The notes below the pieces were generated by a model. The model did not search any database and was not told the origin of the DNA. It saw only the letters and a program-made list of their open reading frames with translations. A stretch of DNA of 64,000 bases from Lactococcus hircilactis (GTDB lineage: Bacteria > Bacillota > Bacilli > Lactobacillales > Streptococcaceae), in contig NZ_WITJ01000004.1 in the NCBI RefSeq assembly GCF_009601015.1, positions 124,001 to 188,000 on the forward strand, read 5' to 3'. Below are positions 25,413 to 35,588 of this stretch, in pieces; position 1 is the first letter of the stretch, and each line of letters begins with the position of its first letter. The translations under genes were made by a program, and so were the position numbers.

Positions 25413-27200
25413 TCAAATTAAATTTAAAAATAAGATAGGAACGACTAACATTAGAACAACAGGGATAATCGTTTGAAGAGGATTATTCACCATCATCGCA
25501 GCTACCATGATAGCAAGACTTTCATACCAAGTATATAAATCCCCTGAATAGATTTTTCCAGCTTGAGCTTTTTTTAAAACTCCTTTGTGTTCAATACCTA
25601 AAGTTTTCAGTTGTGTCGAACCAAGTTGTTTTAATGGTTGAGTTTCGATAAGTTGCCCCTGAATCACTCGGCGAAAGGAGGTCCCCACTCGCCCTTCGCA
25701 TCGAATGAGGGTAATAAGTGGGGTCGCCAAGGGGCTGTTGGGTTGCTTGATGTACTGTACTTCTGTATCTTTAACAACTTGGTTAAGCATAACTTTGTAA
25801 GTATAAACCTTACTAAAGTCTGAAACTGTAATCTTTTGTCCGATTTTAAGCTCACTAATTCTTCCGAGCAATACAGGCAACGAAACACCATAACCATTGG
25901 AGATATTATGTGACAAAAGAATATAATTTCCCTTTCCCATTTGCTCCGTGTCATTGAGTGTGGCAGCGCCATTAAGAAGATTTTCGTTATTCATTCCAGC
26001 AAGGATAGGAAGAGAAACATCAATTCCTGGGATTGAAAGTTTCCCAATCCCCCAGTTGTTCACCACCTGATTAAAATTAATCTTAGCATTTGCATAAGTC
26101 CCTACAGTAACAGAGGAGATATCAGACTCTGTATAGTTTCCACTTCTAATCTTTGAAAGATTATAATCTGCCAATTGTTCTGTTTGACCAACATTAATAC
26201 TACTCATCTCACGTTGGCGTTGAATCTGTGTATAACCATAAATAGCAAATGCAAGAACAGCAACCATCGCAACAATCATTGCAACAAAGAGTGCTTTGAT
26301 GATGAAGAATAAACGAAGCAACGCTTTTTCAGTCTTCGCACGACTCTCATCACTTGTCGCCTTGATATAACGTTTTCTCAAGCGACGATAAATCAAGTAA
26401 AGAATAAAGAATAGTACAAGACAAGCGATTAAAGATGCAATAACCACGCGAGTATAGCTAAATGTATCCCGTGGATGTACTGCTTCTTTTTGTGCTTGCG
26501 CAAAAGGAATCCGAACCCCATTGACCAGTAATCGATAAGTATTGACCCCAGGTGGTGTACAAGTCAACAAAGTGACCATATCCTTATTGGGTACGATCTT
26601 AACTTTATCCACATCTTTAGGGAGAACTTCATCCATAGATTCAATCTTATAAGCCAGACGTTTTCCTAAAATATTAATATAAAAAATATCTCCTACTTGC
26701 AGATTTCGAACATTGGAAAAAAGAACCTGATTTTCTAAGCCAGAGTGACCAGAGATGACCGCTCGAGTATTTTTTCCTCCAATAGGTATTGAACTGGGTT
26801 CAAAGTGTCCCAAACCTTCACTAAGTGTTAACTCATTAGTGCCATGATAAATTGGCATTTTTTTGATACTAATCGCAGGAACATCAAGAGTTCCCATAAT
26901 TCCAGCTAAGTTGGCAATTTTTATATACTTAAGACTTGGATAAGGGACAATCCTTCCGGTTTGTTCTGCTAAAATATCAGCGTTATATTCACTCGCCAGT
27001 TTGAGTTGCTGATTTAATTTTTTTTGCCCAGTATGATCTAAAACTTTATCATAATTTTCTACCGCGACCGAGCGTTGCCGACTTGCTAAATAATCACCTA
27101 CAATAGGGTAAGTTAAGGCACCAATCCCTGAAAAAATGAGAAGGAGAGCTAAAATTAATAGTGGAGAGAATCTTCTTCTCTTTTTTTTGGCATGAGTCAT
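25413..27200 (-). CDS. Fused double sortase (class C pilin sortase plus second sortase)
   Basis: A 595-residue membrane protein with two sortase domains in one chain. The first (about residues 105-235) is class C-like: catalytic His in VISGHSGL, Cys in LLTCTPPGVNTYRL, with Arg following. Two membrane helices (about 250-272 and 300-325) and an outside linker come next. The second (about 380-515) has its own His in ILLSHN, Cys in LIRCEG and Arg in FRRVIQG, and looks closer to class A. A further hydrophobic C-terminus ends the chain. The usual class C lid motif is not evident. It follows two pilin genes. The first domain should polymerise pilin; the second may anchor the fibre or attach the minor pilin. 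Confidence 0.85.
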   Translation of the reverse strand: MTHAKKKRRRFSPLLILALLLIFSGIGALTYPIVGDYLASRQRSVAVENYDKVLDHTGQKKLNQQLKLASEYNADILAEQTGRIVPYPSLKYIKIANLAGIMGTLDVPAISIKKMPIYHGTNELTLSEGLGHFEPSSIPIGGKNTRAVISGHSGLENQVLFSNVRNLQVGDIFYINILGKRLAYKIESMDEVLPKDVDKVKIVPNKDMVTLLTCTPPGVNTYRLLVNGVRIPFAQAQKEAVHPRDTFSYTRVVIASLIACLVLFFILYLIYRRLRKRYIKATSDESRAKTEKALLRLFFIIKALFVAMIVAMVAVLAFAIYGYTQIQRQREMSSINVGQTEQLADYNLSKIRSGNYTESDISSVTVGTYANAKINFNQVVNNWGIGKLSIPGIDVSLPILAGMNNENLLNGAATLNDTEQMGKGNYILLSHNISNGYGVSLPVLLGRISELKIGQKITVSDFSKVYTYKVMLNQVVKDTEVQYIKQPNSPLATPLITLIRCEGRVGTSFRRVIQGQLIETQPLKQLGSTQLKTLGIEHKGVLKKAQAGKIYSGDLYTWYESLAIMVAAMMVNNPLQTIIPVVLMLVVPILFLNLI

Positions 27201-27307
27201 TCTCTTTACCTTTACCTTTCCCTCCTTTTTTGACTTTGTATGAGACTGAAAAATGGGAGGAGAAGTGTTAAAATAATTTTAACATTTTCCAAATTTCAAT
27301 CCCTTAC

Positions 27308-27346
27308 AAAATCAACTTTTCTGTATTTTCATACAAGAAAAGTCGA
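27308..27346 (-). terminator. Terminator-like hairpin between minor pilin and sortase genes
   Basis: Minus-strand TCGACTTTTCT pairs with AGAAAAGTTGA and is followed by TTTTG. A second dyad TGTTAAAATAATTTTAACA lies at 27268-27286. They may reduce sortase expression relative to pilins. Confidence 0.55.
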
Positions 27347-27355
27347 TCATGTGAT

Positions 27356-28054
27356 TCACTTTAATAGTTTCGGCTTGATACCAATTGTACCAATCATTCC
27401 GACAATAATCACACCAACCAAAAGGCCAAAGAGTGGACTTTCAGAAGGAAGTGTTCCTGCGGTATGAGGAATTCGTGTAATTTCTTTATCCTTACTTGGA
27501 GGTGGCGTTGTCACTGAAGGACTCACGACACCAGATTTTGGATAAATGAACACCTGATTCAAACTTTGACCATTACTCAATCCCATTGGAAGCTGAACAA
27601 TGACTGGAGCTGCAGGATGCAGTAAAGTTTGACTAGATAACTCAGTCACACGATAAATGCCTTGTGGTAATTTAACCGTAGCTTGACCATTGGAATCCGT
27701 CGTAATCGTTTGGCTTGTACTTCCTGGTACGACTTGAAAAGGATTACTCGCATCGTTACTAGGAGTCACTTGTTCAATCCGATAACTCACGCCCCCAAGG
27801 GGAACGAGAAGATTTCCGTTTTTATCCTTTGCTTGTTCTTGGGTTAGAGCCGATCCAACAGGTTGCTGAGGTAAGGTCGTCGATGATAAATCACTTTCAG
27901 ATAACTTATATTTAATAATGGTTATCGAATAATCATCAGAACCGCTTCCTGACGGCACTGCTGTATCTGCATAACTCAAACTCCCAAAAACTAAACTTAG
28001 GAGAAAAACGGCTGATAAAACAAAGAGCTGTATCACATTCTTTTTTCTAATCAA
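27356..28054 (-). CDS. Small pilin or pilus anchor subunit with IPHTA sorting signal
   Basis: A 232-residue exported protein. A signal peptide (about 1-30) is followed by one prealbumin-like SpaA/Cna-B domain (about 70-165; YRIEQVT, TDSNGQATVKLPQGIYRVTEL). The C-terminal sorting region is IPHTA (195-199), a hydrophobic helix and a basic tail. The motif departs from LPXTG by Ile at position 1 and Ala at position 5. This is unusual and may need a dedicated sortase, such as the second domain of the fused enzyme next door. Size and position suggest a basal or tip pilin. Confidence 0.8.
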   Translation of the reverse strand: MIRKKNVIQLFVLSAVFLLSLVFGSLSYADTAVPSGSGSDDYSITIIKYKLSESDLSSTTLPQQPVGSALTQEQAKDKNGNLLVPLGGVSYRIEQVTPSNDASNPFQVVPGSTSQTITTDSNGQATVKLPQGIYRVTELSSQTLLHPAAPVIVQLPMGLSNGQSLNQVFIYPKSGVVSPSVTTPPPSKDKEITRIPHTAGTLPSESPLFGLLVGVIIVGMIGTIGIKPKLLK

Positions 28055-28075
28055 TCGTTTTCTCCTTTCATCTGA

Positions 28076-29950
28076 TTAAACGGTTTTGTTCCCTTTGCGT
28101 TTTTTATCTACAACAACGATTGCAGTACCACCTGCAATAGCAACTAAAGCAAATGTAACCATTGCTGTTGTGCCACGTCCACCAGTAAATGGCAAGAGTG
28201 TCTTAGGCGCATCTTCATAAGTATAATCAACGGCACCACCAGCAGTAGTATTCGTAACAGTAACCTTTTGTGGACTCTTCAAAAGTTCATATCCGTCAGG
28301 AGCTTTTGTTTCGACAACATAGTAATCACGAGACCAAGTATCATCAGATGTTCCGACAACATTATCAGCACCAGCACTAACGAGATCCAAAGGCAAACCT
28401 TTAAAGTTAGCGATTCCATCAGCACCTGTTTGTCCGCTAGTCAAGAATGTTACACCAGAAGGAAGTTGAGGTTGCGCACTAGTTGATGGATTAGCCCAAA
28501 CATAAGAATTACCATCAGAAGCAAGGAACTTGTTCGCATTTGCATTGGCTTCAGACGTTGCAATCATGAATTCTGCACCTGCCATAGGTTTTTTAGTATC
28601 TTGAGCTTCCTTTAAGATTTCAATTCCGCCATCTGCATAACCTGGGGTTTGAGAAGGTGGTGGTGTTTGTGTTACAGGTTTAGATCCTGGGGTTTGATAA
28701 GTAACATCAAACGTATTTGGAATCACGCCATCCCAACCTGCTTCAACAGTAGTATTGATATGAGTTGAAATCTTATCACCAGTAACGATAGTGTAAGTAG
28801 AACCATCAGCTAATTTAACAGAGCCTGTACCTACTGCTTGAATACCAGCAGCTGTCAAAGTTGCATAAAAGTTTCCATCAGCATCAGGAGCAGTCAAAGT
28901 ATAGAGTGAAGAGTCAAATTGATGGTAAGTTCCATCAGAGCTAACAATACCCATTGATGATTTAGCTGCATTGTAAGTTAAATCTTTGTTCAAAGTATCA
29001 TGAACAGTATAGTTGGCACTTGCAGGAGCAGTTGCCGCTGTTGTTCCATCAGCTTGGAAGTAATTTCCACCAGAGAAGTACATCGGATCACCCTTTGCAA
29101 CAGCAAAGTATGCAGGTGACTTATCTGCGTTATAGAGTTGATTACCATTAGCATCTACAATAGGAATTTGAGTATCTTTCGTAGCAAGATCATACAATCC
29201 TGTTGGGATATTTGTATCCAACTCCCATTCAAAAGCATTTCCTGCGACTAATGAGTCAAATTGTTTCCCATCAATCGTTTTTTCTGGATTTAAATCATTT
29301 GCAATAACGTTTTTTGGTTGAGCATTAACATCATAAATCAAACCTGGATTTGAAGTATCACGTGACGTCTGTGGCACTTGAACAAAGAATGGATTCGTTG
29401 GATTAACAACGGTAACAGGATTGTTAGTAGTTGGATCTGTTGCCTTTGAATCATCTCCTTCAACAACCATGTAAATACCATCAGGCATGCTGTTGAGATC
29501 ACCAGTAACGTTTGAGGATGGTTTTTGTGAGCCATCAGGTGAGCCTAAACTCCACTCGATTTGACCATTAGCATCCGTAGTTCCAGTACCAACAAGTGTT
29601 TTGGTGTAATCTGTGCCTTCTTTTTGAACAGTTGGATCTGTCAAAGCAGCATCACCGATAGCAGTTACTTTATAGAGGTTAAATACAACACCTTGAAGTG
29701 GCGTATTAGTTACGCTACCATCAAAGTTACCCGTACCATTATCTCCATGATCATTTGCTGTTTTAGCTTGATATTTAGTGATTGTAATCGAGCGCATCGT
29801 GCTTTGATCAGCGACAGGATTTGAGTTAGTTGCAGCATGAGCCACTGGAACGCTAATAATAGCTTGTCCGACTACAGGGCTTCCCAAGACGAGTAGAGCA
29901 GAGCACACCAAGACGCGCGAAAGGACTCTTTTTTTAGTAGATTGCTTCAT
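28076..29950 (-). CDS. Major pilin, SpaH/EbpB family
   Basis: A 624-residue LPXTG protein. A long signal peptide (about 1-40) is followed by an N-terminal Cna-B-like domain, a pilin-like motif with Lys (AQPKN, near residue 208), an isopeptide-forming central domain and a C-terminal Cna-B domain with the E-box YYVVETKAPDGYELL. The sorting signal is LPFTG (586-590), followed by a hydrophobic helix and a KKRK tail. The Lys in QPKN is the expected site of polymerisation. It is the first gene of the pilus operon, with its own promoter at 30037-30065. Confidence 0.9.
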   Translation of the reverse strand: MKQSTKKRVLSRVLVCSALLVLGSPVVGQAIISVPVAHAATNSNPVADQSTMRSITITKYQAKTANDHGDNGTGNFDGSVTNTPLQGVVFNLYKVTAIGDAALTDPTVQKEGTDYTKTLVGTGTTDANGQIEWSLGSPDGSQKPSSNVTGDLNSMPDGIYMVVEGDDSKATDPTTNNPVTVVNPTNPFFVQVPQTSRDTSNPGLIYDVNAQPKNVIANDLNPEKTIDGKQFDSLVAGNAFEWELDTNIPTGLYDLATKDTQIPIVDANGNQLYNADKSPAYFAVAKGDPMYFSGGNYFQADGTTAATAPASANYTVHDTLNKDLTYNAAKSSMGIVSSDGTYHQFDSSLYTLTAPDADGNFYATLTAAGIQAVGTGSVKLADGSTYTIVTGDKISTHINTTVEAGWDGVIPNTFDVTYQTPGSKPVTQTPPPSQTPGYADGGIEILKEAQDTKKPMAGAEFMIATSEANANANKFLASDGNSYVWANPSTSAQPQLPSGVTFLTSGQTGADGIANFKGLPLDLVSAGADNVVGTSDDTWSRDYYVVETKAPDGYELLKSPQKVTVTNTTAGGAVDYTYEDAPKTLLPFTGGRGTTAMVTFALVAIAGGTAIVVVDKKRKGNKTV

Positions 29951-30286
29951 AAGGTTCTCCTATTTTTTTTAATTCACATCACTCGCCTCATCAAAACATT
30001 TGAGCCATCTAATGTGAGTAAATACATTACACTGTAATAATAAGTTTTTTTCCTTTTTTAGTCAAGATTCATTTAAGCTAGTTTTTCTAACTGTTTTAGT
30101 CTATTTTCATCAATATCTTTTATAAAAATTCTATATTTTTAATTACAATTAACTAAAACCACCTATTTTATTTTTTTCTACTTTTTCTCGTTTACACTTC
30201 TGCACAGCAAAAATAAAAACAAAAAAACGATAAGAAATCATTTCTTATCATTTTTTGTAAGCCCTCGATAAAAGAGCGGTAACACA
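29951..30286. promoter_or_regulatory. Intergenic stretch: pilus promoter and adhesin terminator
   Basis: Minus-strand TTGACT (30060-30065), a 17-base spacer and TATTAT (30037-30042) form the pilus promoter. At 30222-30257 a hairpin (GATAAGAAAT against TTCTTATC, with T-runs) ends the adhesin gene. No gene is seen in between. Confidence 0.75.
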
Positions 30287-33200
30287 TTAGTTTTTCTTCT
30301 TTTTCTTTACTCCAAGAGCGCCAAGCATTGCTAAACCAGCAAGCATTCCACCAACACTAGACAAAGAATTATCTTGATCCCCAGTCTTTGGCAAAGTTCC
30401 CGTGTGATGAGAAGGATATCCCTGATGATGCCCAGATTCGCTATCAGAAACAGAATCCGAATCACTCATACTATCAGAAATCGAATCACTCATACTTGAA
30501 CTATCAGATACAGAATCACTAACTGAATCGGATGTAGAATCGCTATCACTTACAGAGTCGCTGATTGAGTCAGATGTTGAAGCACTATCTGATACAGAAT
30601 CACTAACTGAATCTGACGTCGAAGCACTATCACTTACTGAATCTGAAATTGAATCAGATGTTGAAGCACTATCAGATACCGAATCACTAACTGAATCGGA
30701 TGTTGAAGCGCTATCCGATACAGAGTCACTAATTGAATCGGATGTAGAATCGCTGTCGGATACGGAATCACTAACTGAATCGGACGTTGAAGCGCTATCG
30801 GATACAGAGTCGCTGATTGAATCTGATGTAGAGTCGCTGTCTGATAAGGAATCACTAACTGAATCAGATGTGGAATTGCTATCACTTACGGAATCAGAAA
30901 TTGAATCGGATGTCGAAGCGCTATCAGAAACAGAGTCTGAAATTGAATCGGACGTCGAAGCGCTATCTGAAACTGAATCAGAAATTGAATCAGATGTAGA
31001 ATCACTATCTGATACAGAGTCGCTGATTGAGTCAGATGTTGAAGCACTATCAGATACCGAATCACTCACTGAATCTGACGTTGAAGCACTATCGGATACA
31101 GAATCACTCACTGAGTCAGAAATAGAATCTGACGTTGAAGCACTATCACTTACTGAATCAGAAATTGAATCAGATGTTGACTCACTATCTGATACAGAGT
31201 CGCTGATTGAGTCAGATGTAGAATCGCTGTCGGATACGGAATCACTAACTGAATCGGATGTGGAGTTGCTATCACTTACAGAGTCGCTGATTGAATCAGA
31301 CGTCGAAGCACTATCGGATACCGAATCGGAAATTGAATCAGACGTTGAAGCGCTGTCGGATACGGAATCACTAACTGAATCGGAAATAGAGTCGGACGTT
31401 GAATCACTATCTGATACAGAGTCACTGATTGAGTCAGATGTTGAATCACTATCAGATACAGAATCACTAACTGAATCGGATGTTGAAGCGCTATCGGATA
31501 CCGAATCACTAACTGAATCGGATGTTGAAGCGCTATCCGATACAGAGTCACTAATTGAATCGGATGTAGAATCACTGTCGGATACGGAATCAGAAATTGA
31601 ATCAGACGTCGAAGCACTATCGGATACAGAGTCACTAATTGAATCGGACGTTGAAGCGCTATCGGATACCGAATCACTCACCGAATCGGATGTTGAAGCA
31701 CTATCACTTACAGAATCACTCACTGAATCGGATGTTGAATCGCTATCTGATACAGAATCACTCACTGAATCGGATGTCGAAGCACTATCAGAAACAGAGT
31801 CTGAAATTGAATCGGATGTTGAAGCGCTATCCGATACAGAGTCACTAACTGAATCAGATGTGGAATTGCTATCACTTACAGAGTCACTAAGTGAATCTGA
31901 TGTAGAGTCGCTCTCTGATACGGAATCAGAAATTGAATCGGACGTTGAAGCACTATCACTTACTGAATCAGAAATTGAATCAGATGTAGAATCGCTATCA
32001 CTTACAGAGTCGCTGATTGAGTCAGATGTTGAATCACTATCTGATACAGAATCACTCACTGAATCGGATGTAGAATCGCTGTCGGATACGGAATCACTAA
32101 CTGAATCGGACGTTGAAGCGCTATCGGATACGGAATCACTAACTGAATCGGACGTTGAAGCACTATCACTTACTGAATCTGAAATTGAATCGGACGTGGA
32201 CTCACTGTCAGATACTGAATCTGAAATTGAATCAGATGTTGAAGCACTATCCGATACAGAGTCGCTGATTGAATCGGATGTTGAATCGCTGTCGGATACG
32301 GAATCAGAAATTGAATCAGACGTCGAAGCACTATCGGATACCGAATCAGAAATTGAATCGGACGTTGAAGCACTATCACTTATTGAATCAGATGTTGAAG
32401 CGCTATCACTTACAGAGTCGCTGATTGAGTCAGATGTTGAATCACTATCTGATACAGAATCACTCACTGAATCGGATGTTGAAGCGCTGTCGGATACGGA
32501 ATCACTCACTGAATCTGACGTTGAAGCGCTATCCGATACAGAGTCACTGATTGAATCGGATGTTGAAGCGCTATCCGATACAGAGTCACTAATTGAATCG
32601 GATGTAGAATCGCTGTCGGATACGGAATCACTAACTGAATCTGACGTTGAAGCGCTATCCGATACAGAGTCACTAACTGAATCAGATGTGGAATTGCTAT
32701 CACTTACAGAGTCACTAAGTGAATCTGATGTAGAGTCGCTATCGGATACGGAATCTGAAATTGAATCGGATGTTGAAGCGCTATCTGATACGGAATCACT
32801 AACTGAATCTGATGTCGAGTCGCTATCGGATACGGAATCTGAAATTGAATCGGATGTCGAATTGCTATCACTTACTGAATCACTAACTGAATCGGACGTT
32901 GACTCGCTATCAGATACAGAATCAGAAATTGAATCGGACGTTGAAGCACTGTCACTTACTGAATCAGAAATTGAATCAGATGTAGAATCGCTGTCGGATA
33001 CGGAATCACTAACTGAATCTGACGTTGAAGCGCTATCCGATACAGAGTCACTAACTGAATCAGATGTGGAATTGCTATCACTTACGGAATCTGAAATCGA
33101 ATCGGATGTTGAAACACTATCTGAAACTGAATCAGAATCACTGATGGAATCGCTGTCAGATACTGAATTGCTCGTGCTATCACTTACAGATTCGCTATCT

Positions 33201-35146
33201 GAAATAGAATCAGAATCACTGATGGAATCGCTATCGGATACGGAGTCACTGGTACTATCACTTACAGATTCACTATCTGAAATCGAAGCTGAATCACTGA
33301 TGGAGTCGCTATCGGATACGGAATCACTGGTACTATCACTTACAGATTCGCTATCTGAAATCGAATCAGAATCACTGATGGAGTCGCTATCGGATACGGA
33401 ATCACTGGTGGATTCACTCAAGCTATCGCTCAGTGAGTCACTCGTACTTGAACTTTCCGAGTCACTTAAACTATCACTATCTGAAAGAGAGTCGGAGTCA
33501 CTTGCACTCTCGCTATCTGAAATTGAATCCGAATCACTCAATGAGTCACTATCTGAAACAGAATCGCTCGTTGAATCGCTAAGTGAATTACTATCAGAAA
33601 CTGAGTCGCTCGTCGAATCACTTAAGCTCTCACTATCTGAAATTGAATTAGAATCGCTTAAAGACACGCTATCAGAAATTGAATCGCTCGTCGAGTCACT
33701 CAGAGAATCACTCAAGCTATCACTTGTAGAATCACTGATGGAATGATCATCTGAAATTGAGTCGCTCATACTATCGCTTAGGCTGTCACTCGTCGAATCA
33801 CTAGTAGAGTTGCTGTCCGAAAGGCTATCGCTCATACTGTCACTTAGGCTATCACTTGTAGAATCACTGATAGAGATGCTATCAGAAGTGACATCACTCA
33901 AGCTATCACTCAAACTATCCGAAGTGGATTCGCTCAAACTATCGCTTTGGCTATCTGAATCAGAAGCAGCATCCCCTTTAGTATAAACATAGATGACATT
34001 TTGATCATTGGCAGTATAATTTCCTGACGTATTTCCGTTTACCGTTTTATAAGTATAACCAGGAATTACAGGAGGTGTAGCTGCTGTCCAAGGATCCCCA
34101 ATATCCCCTTGAGTCGTTGTATCTGGAGCAATTGTATTTCCATTCACATCCTGATAATGTACAATAACTTTCCCTTGAGCAATCGTATAATTAAAACTAT
34201 TTAATTTAAATTGTTGAAGATTATAGTATGATCCCGTAGATCCTGCAATCCCAAAAGACATAGAATTATTACTACCAAGCATAACTGAAATATCCTTTGA
34301 CCATGTTTTGCCATCATAATTAACAGTCATTGTTTTTGTACTACCATCAAAATGAACCGTTATTGATTTAAAAACATTATTAGATGGTTGGGATATTTGT
34401 TGGGCAGAATTTGCAACAGTAATAGCCCTTCCGGACGTTCCATCCACAAATGCACCAAAAGCTGCTGGTTTCCCATTATCCGCTGTAGCAAATTGTGAAG
34501 GATCAGCATCAGCGTAAGCTTCACTATTATTATTGTAGTAGGTATCAAGCTTAAAGCCAAATGCTCCCTTGACCCCACCTATTCCCATGGGATTTCCATA
34601 TGCACCAATAACACTGGTATCTCCTGGTTGAAACAAGAAGCTAATCCCATCAGCACCACCCTGGCTTGCACTCTTATTCCCAAGATTGACAGATCCTTCT
34701 AAAGTGAACGATTGAGACATGTCAATCTTTGTGTTAAGAAGAGTGTTGCCAACACTATTTCCAGCATTAGGAGTCAACGTAGCAAGACCTGAACTATCAA
34801 TACTAGCTACTCCATTACTTTTAAAATTTGCTGCATAATCTGAACCATTTAATGTGACCGTACGAGAACTCGCAGAACTTGCTCCCAAAACGGTCGTGCT
34901 TGCCGGAATCGTCGTTTTATTTTGATTCACGAGCAATTCCGATCCGTTTACCTCTTTAGCCTGAGTATCGCCCGTACTTGTAGTGTCGGCTGTAACGATC
35001 ATTGGGACAGCCACTCCTCCACCACCAAGAACACTCATCACCCCAGTGATTGTTGAATAAACCCACGTTTTTTTTCGTTTGTAAGACCGATATCGTTCTT
35101 TTTTATCGGAACTTAACATTTTTTTGATGTTATTTTTTCTTGACAT
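30287..35146 (-). CDS. Serine-rich repeat glycoprotein adhesin
   Basis: A 1619-residue surface adhesin. It has a long KxYKxGKxW-like signal (RSYKRKKTW, with Lys for Gly) used by the accessory Sec route. A bacterial L-type lectin-like domain spans about 88-325 ([18 protein letters not shown]), and a MucBP-like domain about 330-392 ([19 protein letters not shown]). About 1165 residues of SD-type serine repeats follow. The sorting signal LPKTG is at 1585-1589, followed by a hydrophobic helix and KKKKK. The serines would be O-glycosylated inside the cell by the GtfA-GtfB complex and extended by the Gtf3-type enzymes before export by SecA2/SecY2. The lectin domain suggests binding to host or plant glycans. 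Confidence 0.93.
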   Translation of the reverse strand: MSRKNNIKKMLSSDKKERYRSYKRKKTWVYSTITGVMSVLGGGGVAVPMIVTADTTSTGDTQAKEVNGSELLVNQNKTTIPASTTVLGASSASSRTVTLNGSDYAANFKSNGVASIDSSGLATLTPNAGNSVGNTLLNTKIDMSQSFTLEGSVNLGNKSASQGGADGISFLFQPGDTSVIGAYGNPMGIGGVKGAFGFKLDTYYNNNSEAYADADPSQFATADNGKPAAFGAFVDGTSGRAITVANSAQQISQPSNNVFKSITVHFDGSTKTMTVNYDGKTWSKDISVMLGSNNSMSFGIAGSTGSYYNLQQFKLNSFNYTIAQGKVIVHYQDVNGNTIAPDTTTQGDIGDPWTAATPPVIPGYTYKTVNGNTSGNYTANDQNVIYVYTKGDAASDSDSQSDSLSESTSDSLSDSLSDVTSDSISISDSTSDSLSDSMSDSLSDSNSTSDSTSDSLSDSMSDSISDDHSISDSTSDSLSDSLSDSTSDSISDSVSLSDSNSISDSESLSDSTSDSVSDSNSLSDSTSDSVSDSDSLSDSDSISDSESASDSDSLSDSDSLSDSESSSTSDSLSDSLSESTSDSVSDSDSISDSDSISDSESVSDSTSDSVSDSDSISDSASISDSESVSDSTSDSVSDSDSISDSDSISDSESVSDSTSNSVSDSDSISDSDSVSDSVSTSDSISDSVSDSNSTSDSVSDSVSDSASTSDSVSDSVSDSDSTSDSISDSVSDSASTSDSISDSVSDSESTSDSVSDSVSDSNSTSDSISDSVSDSDSTSDSVSDSVSDSASTSDSISDSVSDSDSTSDSLSDSVSDSNSTSDSVSDSVSDSASTSDSVSDSVSDSDSTSDSISDSVSDSASTSDSISDSVSDSASTSDSVSDSVSDSASTSDSVSDSVSDSDSTSDSISDSVSDSASTSDSISDSASTSDSISDSVSDSASTSDSISDSVSDSDSTSDSISDSVSDSASTSDSISDSVSDSESTSDSISDSVSDSASTSDSVSDSVSDSASTSDSVSDSVSDSDSTSDSVSDSVSDSDSTSDSISDSVSDSDSTSDSISDSVSDSASTSDSISDSVSESDSTSDSLSDSVSDSNSTSDSVSDSVSDSASTSDSISDSVSDSASTSDSVSDSVSDSDSTSDSVSDSVSDSASTSDSVSDSVSDSASTSDSISDSVSDSASTSDSISDSVSDSDSTSDSISDSVSDSASTSDSVSDSVSDSASTSDSVSDSVSDSDSTSDSISDSVSDSDSTSDSISDSVSDSVSDSASTSDSISDSVSDSASTSDSISDSVSDSNSTSDSVSDSVSDSDSTSDSISDSVSDSESTSDSISDSVSDSASTSDSISDSVSDSVSDSASTSDSVSDSVSDSASTSDSISDSVSDSDSTSDSISDSVSDSASTSDSISDSVSDSASTSDSISDSVSDSNSTSDSVSDSLSDSDSTSDSISDSVSDSASTSDSVSDSVSDSDSTSDSISDSVSDSASTSDSVSDSVSDSASTSDSISDSVSDSASTSDSVSDSVSDSASTSDSISDSVSDSDSTSDSVSDSVSDSSSMSDSISDSMSDSDSVSDSESGHHQGYPSHHTGTLPKTGDQDNSLSSVGGMLAGLAMLGALGVKKKKKN
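30460..33964 (-). repeat. Serine-rich tandem repeat region
   Basis: About 3.5 kb of 6-base S-D units ordered into a 14-residue (42-base) period of the form xSTSDS(V/I)SDSVSDS, where x is Ala, Asp, Glu or Asn. The first third, near the lectin domain, is less regular. Serine codons switch between TCN and AGY types, so copies differ in DNA more than in protein. Confidence 0.9.
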
Positions 35147-35588
35147 TAATTCCTGTTACCTTTCTTTTGGCGCTTTAGTTTTTTTAATTCTTAACTCTGG
35201 TTTCTCAGCTGCCAAGATAGTGATTGAAAGAATTTTTGATGATTTATCTAATTTGTAGCGACCTTAACTAGATGTACCGTATTGATGGATAATTTCATCA
35301 CTCATCTCCCATTTTTGCGGAGAATAGAATTATAGCTCCTTTTCAAAAATTCTTTTGGAATATTTGGAATAAGGGAGTTTCTCATGAAAATATAAAAGCA
35401 TGGTTACAACGTTATATTTTCAATCAAATAACTATCTTCTGTATTCATAAAAGCAAACCGTATTCATGTAAAAAGTAACCCACAGTGACTATTTTCTTCA
35501 ATACTCACGATATTAATCACTTTTTACTTCAACTCGACTCAGATTGCTAAACTCTCATCACCCCCTTTCAATTGCAGATTCTCCACTA
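35147..35588. other. Intergenic stretch upstream of the adhesin gene
   Basis: About 440 bases without a gene. A minus-strand TATAAT (35329-35334) may serve an adhesin promoter, but no good -35 accompanies it. No strong terminator is seen after the glycosyltransferase gene, so read-through from the Sec operon is possible. Confidence 0.4.

Noticed and set aside
30870-33746. A 958-codon open frame antisense to the adhesin repeats, rich in [12 protein letters not shown]
   Set aside because: It is the mirror image of the serine-aspartate repeats: the codons used there leave the other strand free of stops. There is no ribosome site or family match, and it ends where the repeats end.
30460-33964. 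The serine repeat region as a CRISPR array
   Set aside because: Repeats are contiguous, in frame and without unique spacers; no cas genes are nearby.
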